Shown here: positions 20,398 through 28,278 of the stretch, piece after piece
Numbering within the stretch: the stretch's first letter is position 1
Layout of the letters: every line of letters begins with the position of its first letter
Origin: Pseudomonadota bacterium
GTDB lineage: Bacteria; Pseudomonadota; Alphaproteobacteria; Reyranellales; Reyranellaceae
Assembly (NCBI GenBank): GCA_018240685.1
Contig: JAFEFG010000008.1
Coordinates: 1-64,000, forward strand
Direction of reading: 5' to 3'
DNA: 64,000 nucleotides
Notes under the pieces: generated by a model
Told to the model about the DNA's origin: nothing
The model's database searches: none
What the model saw: the letters and a program-made list of their open reading frames with translations, nothing else
Program-made: the position numbers and the translations under genes

Positions 20398-20943
20398 ATG
20401 CCGGGGCACGATCTCGTCGCGCTCTGGGAAGAGCATTGCCGGCACGAATTCGAGACCCGTGACGTCGATGCGACCATGGCCACCATGGTCGCGACGCCCT
20501 ACGTGAACCACGTGCCGACGATGACCGGCGGCGTCGGGCACGACCAGCTCAAGCGCTTCTACAAGTATCATTTCATCGGCGGCAATCCGCCCGACACGAC
20601 GCTGACGCCGGTCAGCCGCACGGTCGGCGCCGACCAGATCGTCGACGAGATGATCTTCTCCTTCACGCATACGAGCGAGGTCGACTGGATGATCCCCGGC
20701 ATCCCGCCGACAGGACGCCGCGTGGAGATCCCGCTGGTTGCGATCGTGCGCTTCGTCGACGGCAAGGTCGCGCACGAACACATCTACTGGGACCAGGCCT
20801 CGGTGCTGGTACAGATCGGATGGCTCGATCCCAAGGGCCTGCCCGTCGCAGGCGCGGAGACGGCACGCAAGGTCATGGACAAGAGCCAGCCCAGCAACGC
20901 GCTGATGACGCGCTGGGCAACGAGCGAGGGCAAACCTCTCTAG
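20398..20943 (+). CDS. NTF2-like/SnoaL-fold protein
   Basis: A 181-residue protein starting 1 base after the coxL-type stop, clearly in the same operon. The sequence WEEHCRHEFETRDVDATMATM, YVNHVPTMTGGVG and DGKVAHEHIYWDQASVLVQIGWLD is typical of the NTF2-like superfamily, including SnoaL-type cyclases and polyketide or steroid-type isomerases. The conserved HEHIYWDQ segment suggests a polar pocket. The function is unknown; its pairing with a molybdenum hydroxylase subunit suggests work on the same substrate. Confidence 0.75.
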   Translation: MPGHDLVALWEEHCRHEFETRDVDATMATMVATPYVNHVPTMTGGVGHDQLKRFYKYHFIGGNPPDTTLTPVSRTVGADQIVDEMIFSFTHTSEVDWMIPGIPPTGRRVEIPLVAIVRFVDGKVAHEHIYWDQASVLVQIGWLDPKGLPVAGAETARKVMDKSQPSNALMTRWATSEGKPL

Positions 20944-20959
20944 GGCAGCCGCAGCGGTC

Positions 20960-21460
20960 TCAGGGGGCCGGCTGGCGGCTATCCTCTTCGAGGCGTGCCA
21001 GCGCCTTCTCGAGGATCGGCCGCTGACCCGGGAGGATCTTCACCATGGCCTCTTCGATGCCGAACCAGGCGCCGCGGTCGACTTCCGGAAAGGACGCCGT
21101 GCGGCCCGATCGCGGCGGCCATTCCATCTCGAACAGTCCGCTCTTCAGGGCCGCGGGATCGAGCGTCCGGGCCTCGACCGACCAGGAGTGAATGAGCTTG
21201 CCGCTTCGCTGACGCACCGGCGCCAGCCGACGGAACCGGCCGTGGATCGCGAAGCCCGTTTCCTCCAGCGTCTCGCGCTTGGCCGCCGTCAGGAGATCCT
21301 CGCCGTCGTCGACCTCCCCCTTGGGGATCGACCAGACGCCGTCATCCTTCCGGACCCAATAGGGACCGCCCGGATGCACCAGGAAGAATTCGACGGGAGA
21401 GGCCGCGCCCTGCACTCGCCGATAGATGACAAGGCCGGCGCTGGTTCTTTTCTTCGCCAT
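20960..21460 (-). CDS. Nudix hydrolase
   Basis: A 166-residue protein. The Nudix box is complete: G-x5-E-x7-R-E-x2-E-E-x-G, seen as GEVDDGED ... KRETLEETGF. It starts at MAKKRTSAGLVIYRR; the frame is open upstream to 21553 but without domain content. The N-terminal SAGLVIYRR and FLVHPGGPYW match Ap4A- or NTP-pyrophosphatase-like Nudix proteins. It converges on the NTF2-like gene. It would hydrolyse a nucleoside diphosphate derivative. Confidence 0.88.
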   Translation of the reverse strand: MAKKRTSAGLVIYRRVQGAASPVEFFLVHPGGPYWVRKDDGVWSIPKGEVDDGEDLLTAAKRETLEETGFAIHGRFRRLAPVRQRSGKLIHSWSVEARTLDPAALKSGLFEMEWPPRSGRTASFPEVDRGAWFGIEEAMVKILPGQRPILEKALARLEEDSRQPAP

Positions 21461-21556
21461 TGCCGATACAACGCCAACGAAGGAGTCCGGGACATCCTTT
21501 TTTCGGATGTTCCAGCGAGAATGGCCCGCCGCAGCGGCGCGGCGAACGCTCATGCT

Positions 21557-22720
21557 CTACATCGATTTGGCCTCGCGTTCCCGCTCGGCGAGGTCGTCGG
21601 CCACGACCTTGCGGAACTTCACCAGGTCGGGGCCGCGCAGCTGCGCGTGCTTCAGGGAGGCATTGCCGATCGGGTTGGTCGGACGGCCATTCACGCGAAT
21701 CTCGAAATGCAGATGCGGCCCGGTCGTGCGGCCCGTGTTGCCGGTGTAGCCGATCAGCTCGCCCCGCTTCACCTCACTGCCGGCCTTGATGCCGGGCGCG
21801 AAGGCCGACAGGTGTCCGTAGACAGTGGCGAGCCGGCCCGCATGCTCGATCTCGATCCAGTTGCCGTAGCGTCCCTTCGGCTCGGCGCCCACGATGATGC
21901 CGTCGCCGGCGGCGTAGACGGGCGTGCCGACGGCGGCGACCAGATCGACCCCCTCATGCAGCTGGAGATGGCCGCCGCCCACCCGGAATCCCCCGAAGTG
22001 GCTGCCGTGCGACGGCGGGAGCCCCATCGACAGGCCAAGCCGGGTCGACGTGTTCACCGCCGGCCCGCCGGCGAACAAGGGGCTCGGTGCGGGAACGACC
22101 TTCGGCTGCCACTTCTGGCCGGCGGCCCATCCAGAGGAGCCGACCGGCCCCATACCGACACGGGCCGCCCAGGGCTGATCGACGGGATCGGCGCGCATGC
22201 CGAAGCCCGACGTGACGACGACCGTCGCCAAGGGCATCTCGAGTTCCGGCGGCGACGTGCTTTGCCCGCTGGTCAGCCACAAGGTTTCGCGAACGGCGCT
22301 GGCCGGCCGGAAGCGATGCAGCGCCAGCGTGCCCCTCGCCGCCGTCTTCACTTCGAGCCACAGTACATGGCCGACCTCGATGGGATCGCCGACGGCCGTG
22401 TATGTCTGCGCATAGCGCACGTAGAAGCGATCGCCGTCGCGCACGTCGCGGCCGACGTCAATGGTGGTCGCAAGCGCTTTCAACGCCTCGAGCATCACCA
22501 CGGGTGGAACGCCCGCCTCTACCGCCGACTGCGCCAGCCCGCCCTTGACGATACCGCTGACGGCGAGCGCGCGCGTGAAGGGCAGATGGCTCTGGAGCCG
22601 TTCCTCCTCGCAGCCGCAGCCCAGCAGCCGCTCCTCCTCGGGCGACGCGGCGAGCGCCGGCAGCACAAGGCAGGAGAAGGCGAGCGCAAGCGCCGCCACG
22701 GACGACGGTTTACCGATCAT
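21557..22720 (-). CDS. M23 family metallopeptidase (LytM domain)
   Basis: A 387-residue secreted peptidase. A signal peptide covers about residues 1-24 (ALALAFSCLVLPALAAS). The M23 domain lies at about residues 250-360: zinc ligands in LHEGVDL (H...D) and PHLHFEI, with YGNWIEIEH, TVYGHLSAF and IGYTGNTGRTTG between them. It probably cleaves peptidoglycan cross-links in the periplasm. Two cysteines (LLGCGCEEE) follow the signal, unusual in this family. The upstream region around residues 100-200 resembles the Csd3-type spacer. Confidence 0.9.
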   Translation of the reverse strand: MIGKPSSVAALALAFSCLVLPALAASPEEERLLGCGCEEERLQSHLPFTRALAVSGIVKGGLAQSAVEAGVPPVVMLEALKALATTIDVGRDVRDGDRFYVRYAQTYTAVGDPIEVGHVLWLEVKTAARGTLALHRFRPASAVRETLWLTSGQSTSPPELEMPLATVVVTSGFGMRADPVDQPWAARVGMGPVGSSGWAAGQKWQPKVVPAPSPLFAGGPAVNTSTRLGLSMGLPPSHGSHFGGFRVGGGHLQLHEGVDLVAAVGTPVYAAGDGIIVGAEPKGRYGNWIEIEHAGRLATVYGHLSAFAPGIKAGSEVKRGELIGYTGNTGRTTGPHLHFEIRVNGRPTNPIGNASLKHAQLRGPDLVKFRKVVADDLAEREREAKSM

Positions 22721-22804
22721 CAGGCCTCGAAAGAGTTGGGGCAGCCGATGGCGTTCATATCAAGCACGAATTACCAAGCGTCGATGTGATAAGCCCGTGA
22801 CGAC

Positions 22805-23308
22805 TCATTTTGGCGCTTCCCACTTCTGAATCAGGCGCTCGGCCTCGGCAATCTGCGCCGGCGTCATGCGCGCCCTCAAGGTGGCGAGGTCCTTGACCGC
22901 CTGATCGAGGCGATCCTGATTTTTTGATGTATAGCGCATGATCGCAAGACTGATCCACTTGTAGGCCTGGACGTCGTCATGCGGCGGAATGCCTTCACCA
23001 AAGCCGTACATGAATCCGATGTCGTTCTGAGCCCGGGCATAGCCCTGCTCGGCGGCGCGCAGATACCACTTCGCTGCCTCACGATGATTGCGCGGCACAC
23101 CCTCGCCGCTCCAATACATGGCGCCCAGGAGCGTCTGCGCCTCGGCATTCCCCTGCTCCGCCAGGGGACGCCAAATGCCGACGGCCGTGGCATAATCCTT
23201 CCGCTCGTAGGCTCCGGCCGCGGTCCGCATGCGCTCTTCGAGCGACTGCGCCCGCGCGAAGGTTGTGGCAAAGAGCAATATGAGTGATATCAGTAGCCTA
23301 GCCTGCAT
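22805..23308 (-). CDS. Sel1-repeat protein, secreted
   Basis: A 167-residue protein with a signal peptide (MQARLLISLILLFATTFARAQ in shortened form) followed by tandem Sel1-like repeats: AEQGNAEAQTLLGAMYWSG and AEQGYARAQNDIGFMYGFG, with AAKWYLRAA and QAYKWISLA helices. Sel1 repeats form protein-interaction solenoids, and such periplasmic proteins often help envelope processes. The frame extends upstream to 23809, but the signal peptide fixes the start at 23308. It is divergent from the binding-protein pair at 23419. Confidence 0.85.
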   Translation of the reverse strand: MQARLLISLILLFATTFARAQSLEERMRTAAGAYERKDYATAVGIWRPLAEQGNAEAQTLLGAMYWSGEGVPRNHREAAKWYLRAAEQGYARAQNDIGFMYGFGEGIPPHDDVQAYKWISLAIMRYTSKNQDRLDQAVKDLATLRARMTPAQIAEAERLIQKWEAPK

Positions 23309-23418
23309 CGGGCTATCGTATTGTCCACCGTCGTCGAAGTCATCGGCCCGAACGACATCGAAAATGAATGATGGGTCATCAAGAAAGTGTTGTTGATGGG
23401 TCGCCAAAATAAGGCAGC

Positions 23419-24384
23419 ATGAATAAGTCATATCCATCGCGCCGGTCTGTCCTGGCCGGCTTGGCTGCAGCACCGCTCGCACCCGCCGTGCTAAAGGCGG
23501 AGCCGCTGCAGCCGGTGACCCTGCTGATCGACTGGAAGCCGGGTCCGACCCATGCCGGTCTCTACATCGCCCGTGAGAATGGTGCCTTCCGGCGGCGCGG
23601 CATCGACATTCGCATTCATGAAGGACACGGCGCCGACGTCGCGGCGGAAATGGTAGGCGTCGGCAAGGAATACTGGATCGCGATCTGCCGTGCCCCGGCG
23701 ACGGCCATCGCCCGCTCCAAAGGGAAATCGGTGCGCAGCCTGGCGGTATATTATCGCCGCCTGCCGACCGTTCTCTATGCGCATGCCGCCGATCGCATCG
23801 ACGCACCACGAGACCTTTACGGCAAGCGCGTCGGAATCGTTCCGGGTTCGATCGTGGCCGATGAATTCCGTGCCCTGCTGGCCGCCAACCGGATCAACCG
23901 GTCGAGAATCAAGGAAGTCGAGGTCGAACCCGGCCCGCAGGCCCTGCTCGATCACAAGGTCGACGCGCTGGTCGACCACGAGGAACTCTCTCCCGCCGAG
24001 CTCCAGGCACAGGGCCACAAGATCTCGACGCTGCGGTTCGCCGACTACGGCGTGCGGCTCTATAGCCTCAACCTCATCGTGAATGAGCTGGCGTGGATGA
24101 ATCCGGCGCGCCAGGAGACCGCGCGCAAGGTGGCCGAGGCCGTCGCCGAAGGCTATCAGGCCGTACGCGATCATCCCGCCCGTTCGGCCACCGTGTTCGA
24201 GCAGCTCTTTCCAGATCTTTCTTCCCGCTACGTCAATCTCAGCACGCAGATCGTGAGCCGCCAGCTTGCGGCACCGATCGGCAGCCAGACGCGCCTGGGC
24301 TGGGAGGACACGCTGAAAACCTTGTCGTCACTGGGCCTGCTGTCGCGAGCCGTCAGCGCTGAAGAGGTGGCCATCTACGATTGA
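23419..24384 (+). CDS. NMT1/THI5-like periplasmic binding protein, copy 1
   Basis: A 321-residue substrate-binding protein of the SsuA/THI5-like (NMT1) family, which binds pyrimidine, sulfonate, nitrate or similar ligands for ABC importers. The N-terminus RRSVLAGLAAAPLAPAVL looks like a twin-arginine signal. The core has LLIDWKPGPTHAGLYIA, ENGAFRRRGIDI, DLYGKRVGIVPGS and DYGVRLYSLNLIVNE. It is a clear paralogue of the next gene, aligning over its full length. No permease or ATPase gene is adjacent. Alternatives are a regulatory or enzyme-like THI5 role. Confidence 0.86.
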   Translation: MNKSYPSRRSVLAGLAAAPLAPAVLKAEPLQPVTLLIDWKPGPTHAGLYIARENGAFRRRGIDIRIHEGHGADVAAEMVGVGKEYWIAICRAPATAIARSKGKSVRSLAVYYRRLPTVLYAHAADRIDAPRDLYGKRVGIVPGSIVADEFRALLAANRINRSRIKEVEVEPGPQALLDHKVDALVDHEELSPAELQAQGHKISTLRFADYGVRLYSLNLIVNELAWMNPARQETARKVAEAVAEGYQAVRDHPARSATVFEQLFPDLSSRYVNLSTQIVSRQLAAPIGSQTRLGWEDTLKTLSSLGLLSRAVSAEEVAIYD

Positions 24385-24415
24385 CGGGGCAACCGGACCG
24401 CAAAGGGAACAGGCG

Positions 24416-25414
24416 ATGACGACATTGATCTCCAGGCGTGGTTTTCTGCTCGCCACGACAATGGCCGCCATGGCAGCCTCGTCGTTCGGCGCCTACGCGC
24501 AGTCTGCCAAGACGGCCCCGAAGGAAGCTCTGCAGAAGATCAACCTGCTGCTCGACTGGAAGGCACTGCCGACCTATGCCGGCTTCTTCCTGGCACGGGA
24601 GATGGGTGCCTTCGAGCGACGCGGGCTGGACGTTTCCTTCGGTGAAGTCCAGGGCGCCATCCCTGCGGCCGAGATGATCGGCGAGGGCAAGAAATACTGG
24701 ATCGGTTCGTCGAGCGGCATGGCCACCGCGATCGGCCGGTCCAGGGGACTGCCGATCAAGAGCCTCGCCGTCTATTATCGCAAGACGCCCACGGCGATCT
24801 TCACCCGGACCGAGGATCGCATCGCCCACCCCCGGGACCTGTACGGCAAGAAGATCGGCCTGGTGAAAGGCAGCATCACGAACGAAGAGTTCAAGGCGAT
24901 GCTCGACCTCAACCGCATCGACGCCAGCAAGATCACCCAGGTCGAGGTGAATTGGGATCCGTGGGCACTGCTCGAGAAGAAGGTCGATGCGCTGATCGAC
25001 TACGAGGAGATGACGCCGGCGGAGTTGCTGTCTGAAGGCCGGCGCCTACTCCTGCTGCGCTTGAGCGATTTCGGCGTAAGGACCTACAGCCTGAACCTGA
25101 TCGTGAACGATACGGCCTGGGCGGATCCCGAGAAGCGGGCCATCGCCCAGAAGGTCGTGGAAGCCGTCCAGGAGGGCTACAGTCTCGTCAACGAGCGCCC
25201 CGCAGATGCGGCGGCGCGTTTCTCGACGCTGTTCCCCCGCCTCGCTCCGAACTACATCGATCGCAGCATGGCTGTTGTATCACAGCAGCTCAATCCGCCG
25301 CCTGTCGGCGTGCAGACACGGCGGGGCTGGCAGGATACGATCAACACTCTGTCGTCGCTCGGCCTGCTCGCCAAGCCGATCACCGTCGACGACGTCGCCA
25401 TCTTCGACAACTGA
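24416..25414 (+). CDS. NMT1/THI5-like periplasmic binding protein, copy 2
   Basis: A 332-residue paralogue of the preceding gene, 31 bases downstream. It has a twin-arginine signal (SRRGFLLATTMAAMAASSFG). The shared pattern LLLDWKALPTYAGFFLAREMG, GAFERRGLDV, DLYGKKIGLVKGS and DFGVRTYSLNLIVND shows a tandem duplication followed by divergence. Residues near the presumed pocket differ (GKEYWIAICRAP in copy 1, GKKYWIGSSSGM in copy 2), so the ligands may differ. It probably belongs to the same transcript. Confidence 0.86.
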   Translation: MTTLISRRGFLLATTMAAMAASSFGAYAQSAKTAPKEALQKINLLLDWKALPTYAGFFLAREMGAFERRGLDVSFGEVQGAIPAAEMIGEGKKYWIGSSSGMATAIGRSRGLPIKSLAVYYRKTPTAIFTRTEDRIAHPRDLYGKKIGLVKGSITNEEFKAMLDLNRIDASKITQVEVNWDPWALLEKKVDALIDYEEMTPAELLSEGRRLLLLRLSDFGVRTYSLNLIVNDTAWADPEKRAIAQKVVEAVQEGYSLVNERPADAAARFSTLFPRLAPNYIDRSMAVVSQQLNPPPVGVQTRRGWQDTINTLSSLGLLAKPITVDDVAIFDN

Positions 25415-25537
25415 TCCGGACGGACTCTCCCCGGGGGGCTCTTCGCCACGACGGGCAAGGGGTCTTTGCGCCCTCCCGCGACATCGCACGGGGCGGGACC
25501 CATGCTGTATAGTCCGCGATCATCGGAGGGCTGCCCC

Positions 25538-26326
25538 ATGCAGGAACAGAAGATCTACGGCCGGCGCGAAGGCGCGGTCGGCCACGTCGTTTTCAACAAT
25601 CCGGCCAAACTCAACGCCGTGTCGCTCGACATGTGGGACGGCTTCGTGGGCATCCTCAAGGACTACGAGAAAGACCCCGAGATCCGCTGCCTGGTGGTGA
25701 GCGGCGCGGGCGGCAAGGCGTTCGTGTCGGGGGCGGACATCTCGAAATTCGAGAGCGAGCGCGCCAACGCCGAGGCACAGGTCCGTTACGACGCGATCTC
25801 CAAGCAGGGCTACGAGGCGCTCTACGACTTCCCCAAGCCGACCATCGCCAAGGTCACCGGTTACTGCATCGGCGGCGGCATGAATCTCGCCGCCTGCTGC
25901 GACATGCGCTTCTGCAATGAAGGCGCCCGCTTCGGCGTGCCGGCCGCCAAGCTCGGCCTCGGCTACGGCTTTCTGCGCATCGAGCGGCTGTCGCGCATCG
26001 TCGGCCTGCCGCGCGCCATGGAGTTCCTGTTCACCGCCCGGCAGTTCTCCTCGAAGGAAGCCTACGAGATGGGCCTCGTGAACGGCGTGGCGGCCGATGC
26101 CGAACTCGACGCCCTGGTCGCCAGGACCACGGATGCGATCGCGCAGAACGCGCCGCTCACCATCGCCCTGGCCAAGGCCGCCGCGCGCGAGATCGCCAAG
26201 CCCGAATCGCAGCAGGACCACAAGAGGCTCGAAGCCATGACCAAAGCCTGCTTCGACAGTGAAGACTACAAGGAAGGCCGCCGCGCCTTCATGGAGAAGC
26301 GCAAGCCAGCCTTCCAGGGCCGCTGA
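25538..26326 (+). CDS. Crotonase (enoyl-CoA hydratase/isomerase) family protein lacking both canonical Glu residues
   Basis: A 262-residue crotonase-fold protein. The start at 25538 has GGAGGG 7 bases upstream. The oxyanion-hole segments SGADISKF and CIGGGMNLAACCDMRF are present, so acyl-CoA binding is expected. The two Glu residues of true hydratases are replaced: Asn116 in GGGMNLA and Ala136 in FGVPAAKLGLGYGF. It therefore probably does not hydrate enoyl-CoA but catalyses another CoA-thioester reaction. It heads an operon with a CaiB CoA-transferase and an SDR. Confidence 0.88.
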   Translation: MQEQKIYGRREGAVGHVVFNNPAKLNAVSLDMWDGFVGILKDYEKDPEIRCLVVSGAGGKAFVSGADISKFESERANAEAQVRYDAISKQGYEALYDFPKPTIAKVTGYCIGGGMNLAACCDMRFCNEGARFGVPAAKLGLGYGFLRIERLSRIVGLPRAMEFLFTARQFSSKEAYEMGLVNGVAADAELDALVARTTDAIAQNAPLTIALAKAAAREIAKPESQQDHKRLEAMTKACFDSEDYKEGRRAFMEKRKPAFQGR

Positions 26327-26350
26327 CAGGCAACAAGCGAGGAAACGCCC

Positions 26351-27532
26351 ATGAGCGAGCTGCCGCTATCCCATCTGCTCGTGCTCGACCTGACCGCGCA
26401 CCGGGCCGGACCGACCGCGGTGCGGCAGCTCGCCGACTGGGGCGCCAAGGTCATCAAGATCGAGCCGCCATCGGACGGCAAGGCCGATTCCATGGGCGGC
26501 GCCCGCCACGGCTTCGACTTCCAGAACCTGCACCGCAACAAGCAGGCGATGACGCTGAACCTCAAGAGCCCCGAAGGCCACGCGATCTTCATGAAGCTCG
26601 CGGCCAAGGCCGACATCATCGTCGAGAACTACCGCTCCGACGTGAAGCATCGGCTGAAGGTCGACTACGACACCGTGGCCAAGGTCAACCCGCGCATCGT
26701 CTACGGCTCGATCGCAGGCTTCGGGCAGACCGGCCCCGATGCGGCGCGTCCGGGCGTCGACCAGATCGCCCAGGGCATGGGCGGGCTGATGTCGATCACC
26801 GGCGAACCGGGCCGCGGCCCGATGCGCGTCGGCATCCCGATCTGCGACCTCACTTCGGGCCTGCTGCTGGCGCAGGCGATCCTGCTCGCGCTCTACAATC
26901 GTGAGCGCACCGGCAAGGGCCAGTGGGTGCATACCTCTCTGATCGAGGCGATGATCTTCATGCTCGATTTCCAGGCCGCGCGCTGGCTGATGAAGGGCGA
27001 AGTCGCCAAGCAGGCCGGCAACGATCATCCGACCTCGATCCCGACCGGCGTATTCCCGACCAGCGACGGTCACATCAACATCGCCGCCGCCGGCGACAGC
27101 ATGTGGAAGCGCTTCGCCAAGGCGCTGGGCACACCGGAACTGATCGACCATCCCGAACATGCGACCCCGACCCTTCGTTCCCAGCATCGCCAGGCGTTGA
27201 ACGAACGCATCGCCGCCGTGACCCGAACCAACACGTCGGCGCACTGGATCGAGGCGCTCAATAAGGCAGGCGTTCCCTGCGGCCCGATCAACACCATCGA
27301 CAGGACGTTTGCCGAGCCGCAGGTCCAGCATCTCGGCATCGCCCGCCAGGTGAAGCATCCCAAGCTTGGCGACATCAAGGTCGTCGGTCAGCCCATCAAC
27401 CTCTCGGATTTCCCGCAGCCCGAGACGCTGAAGCCGACGCCTGACCTCGGGCAGCACACCGAGGAGGTTCTGGCGAACCTGGGCTACGACGCCAAGGCGA
27501 TCGAAAGTCTGCGCGCCGGCGGCGTGATCTGA
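26351..27532 (+). CDS. CaiB/BaiF family CoA-transferase (class III)
   Basis: A 393-residue class III CoA-transferase, which moves CoA between carboxylic acids through an aspartyl-CoA intermediate. N-terminal LLVLDLTAHRAGPTAVRQLADWG in shortened form and GAKVIKIEPP are standard. The catalytic Asp166 lies in GIPICDLTSGL. YGSIAGFGQTGPDAARPG and HTEEVLANLGY complete the family pattern. It starts 24 bases after the crotonase gene and its stop shares one base with the SDR start (TGATG), so it is the middle gene of the operon. The acid is unknown. Confidence 0.92.
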   Translation: MSELPLSHLLVLDLTAHRAGPTAVRQLADWGAKVIKIEPPSDGKADSMGGARHGFDFQNLHRNKQAMTLNLKSPEGHAIFMKLAAKADIIVENYRSDVKHRLKVDYDTVAKVNPRIVYGSIAGFGQTGPDAARPGVDQIAQGMGGLMSITGEPGRGPMRVGIPICDLTSGLLLAQAILLALYNRERTGKGQWVHTSLIEAMIFMLDFQAARWLMKGEVAKQAGNDHPTSIPTGVFPTSDGHINIAAAGDSMWKRFAKALGTPELIDHPEHATPTLRSQHRQALNERIAAVTRTNTSAHWIEALNKAGVPCGPINTIDRTFAEPQVQHLGIARQVKHPKLGDIKVVGQPINLSDFPQPETLKPTPDLGQHTEEVLANLGYDAKAIESLRAGGVI

Positions 27533-28278
27533 TGACCGCCCACGGAAGAACGGCGCTGGTGACCGGCGCAGGCCGCAACATCGGCCGCGCCTGCGTGCTG
27601 GCCCTGGCCGCCGACGGCTTCAACGTCGCCATCAACGGCTCGACCGATCGGGCGGCCTGTGAGTCGGTCGCGCGCGAGGCGGCAGCCCTGGGCGTCGGAA
27701 CGCTGGTCGTCATGGGCGATGTCGGCGCCGCCGGAGAATGCCAGCGCATCGTCGACGAGACGATCGCCCGCTTCGGCGCAGTCGATGCGCTGCTCAACAA
27801 CGCCGCCCTGCGGCCCAACAAGCCGTTCCTGGAGATGAGCGAGGCGGAATGGCGCCGCGTGATTTCGGTCGACCTCGATGCGGCCGTCTGGCTGGCGCGC
27901 GCCTGCCTGCCCGGCATGTTGAAGAAGGGCTGGGGTCGGATCGTCAACTTCACCGGCATGAATGCCATCCACGGCCATGCCGGCCGCACGCCGGTGTCGG
28001 TCGCCAAGCACGGCGTGTGGGGGCTGACCAAGGCGCTTGCCAAGGAGTTCGGCCCCAGAGGCATTACCGTCAACGCCATCTCGCCAGGGCCGATCGCGCC
28101 TGACGCCGAGGAGAAGAATGCCTCGGCTCAGGCGCGCCAGGAGACTCTGGCCCGGGTGCCGGCAGGGCGCATGGGCACGCCGAAGGAAGTCGCGGCGGCT
28201 GCGCGGCTCCTCGCCTCCGACGAGGGCGCCTACATCAACGGCCAGATGATCCAGGTGAATGGCGGCGCCGAGACCTAG
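27532..28278 (+). CDS. Short-chain dehydrogenase/reductase with atypical catalytic site
   Basis: A 248-residue classical-length SDR. The cofactor motif is VTGAGRNIGRA (residues 10-20) and LNNAAL is at 88-93. The catalytic Ser and Tyr positions are Gly142 (in NFTGMNAIHG) and Val155 (in TPVSVAKHG); only Lys159 remains of Ser-Tyr-Lys. The 13-residue spacing between the two positions equals that of E. coli FabG, so the alignment is unambiguous. The C-terminal INGQMIQVNGG is typical. It closes the crotonase-CoA-transferase operon. It may be a non-catalytic partner or use other residues. Confidence 0.88.
   Translation: MTAHGRTALVTGAGRNIGRACVLALAADGFNVAINGSTDRAACESVAREAAALGVGTLVVMGDVGAAGECQRIVDETIARFGAVDALLNNAALRPNKPFLEMSEAEWRRVISVDLDAAVWLARACLPGMLKKGWGRIVNFTGMNAIHGHAGRTPVSVAKHGVWGLTKALAKEFGPRGITVNAISPGPIAPDAEEKNASAQARQETLARVPAGRMGTPKEVAAAARLLASDEGAYINGQMIQVNGGAET

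Noticed and set aside
17874-20486. An 870-codon open frame antisense to the CoxL-type gene
   Set aside because: It mirrors the codon pattern of the real gene; its protein is rich in His, Arg, Asp and Ala with no domain, as expected from GC-rich antisense DNA.
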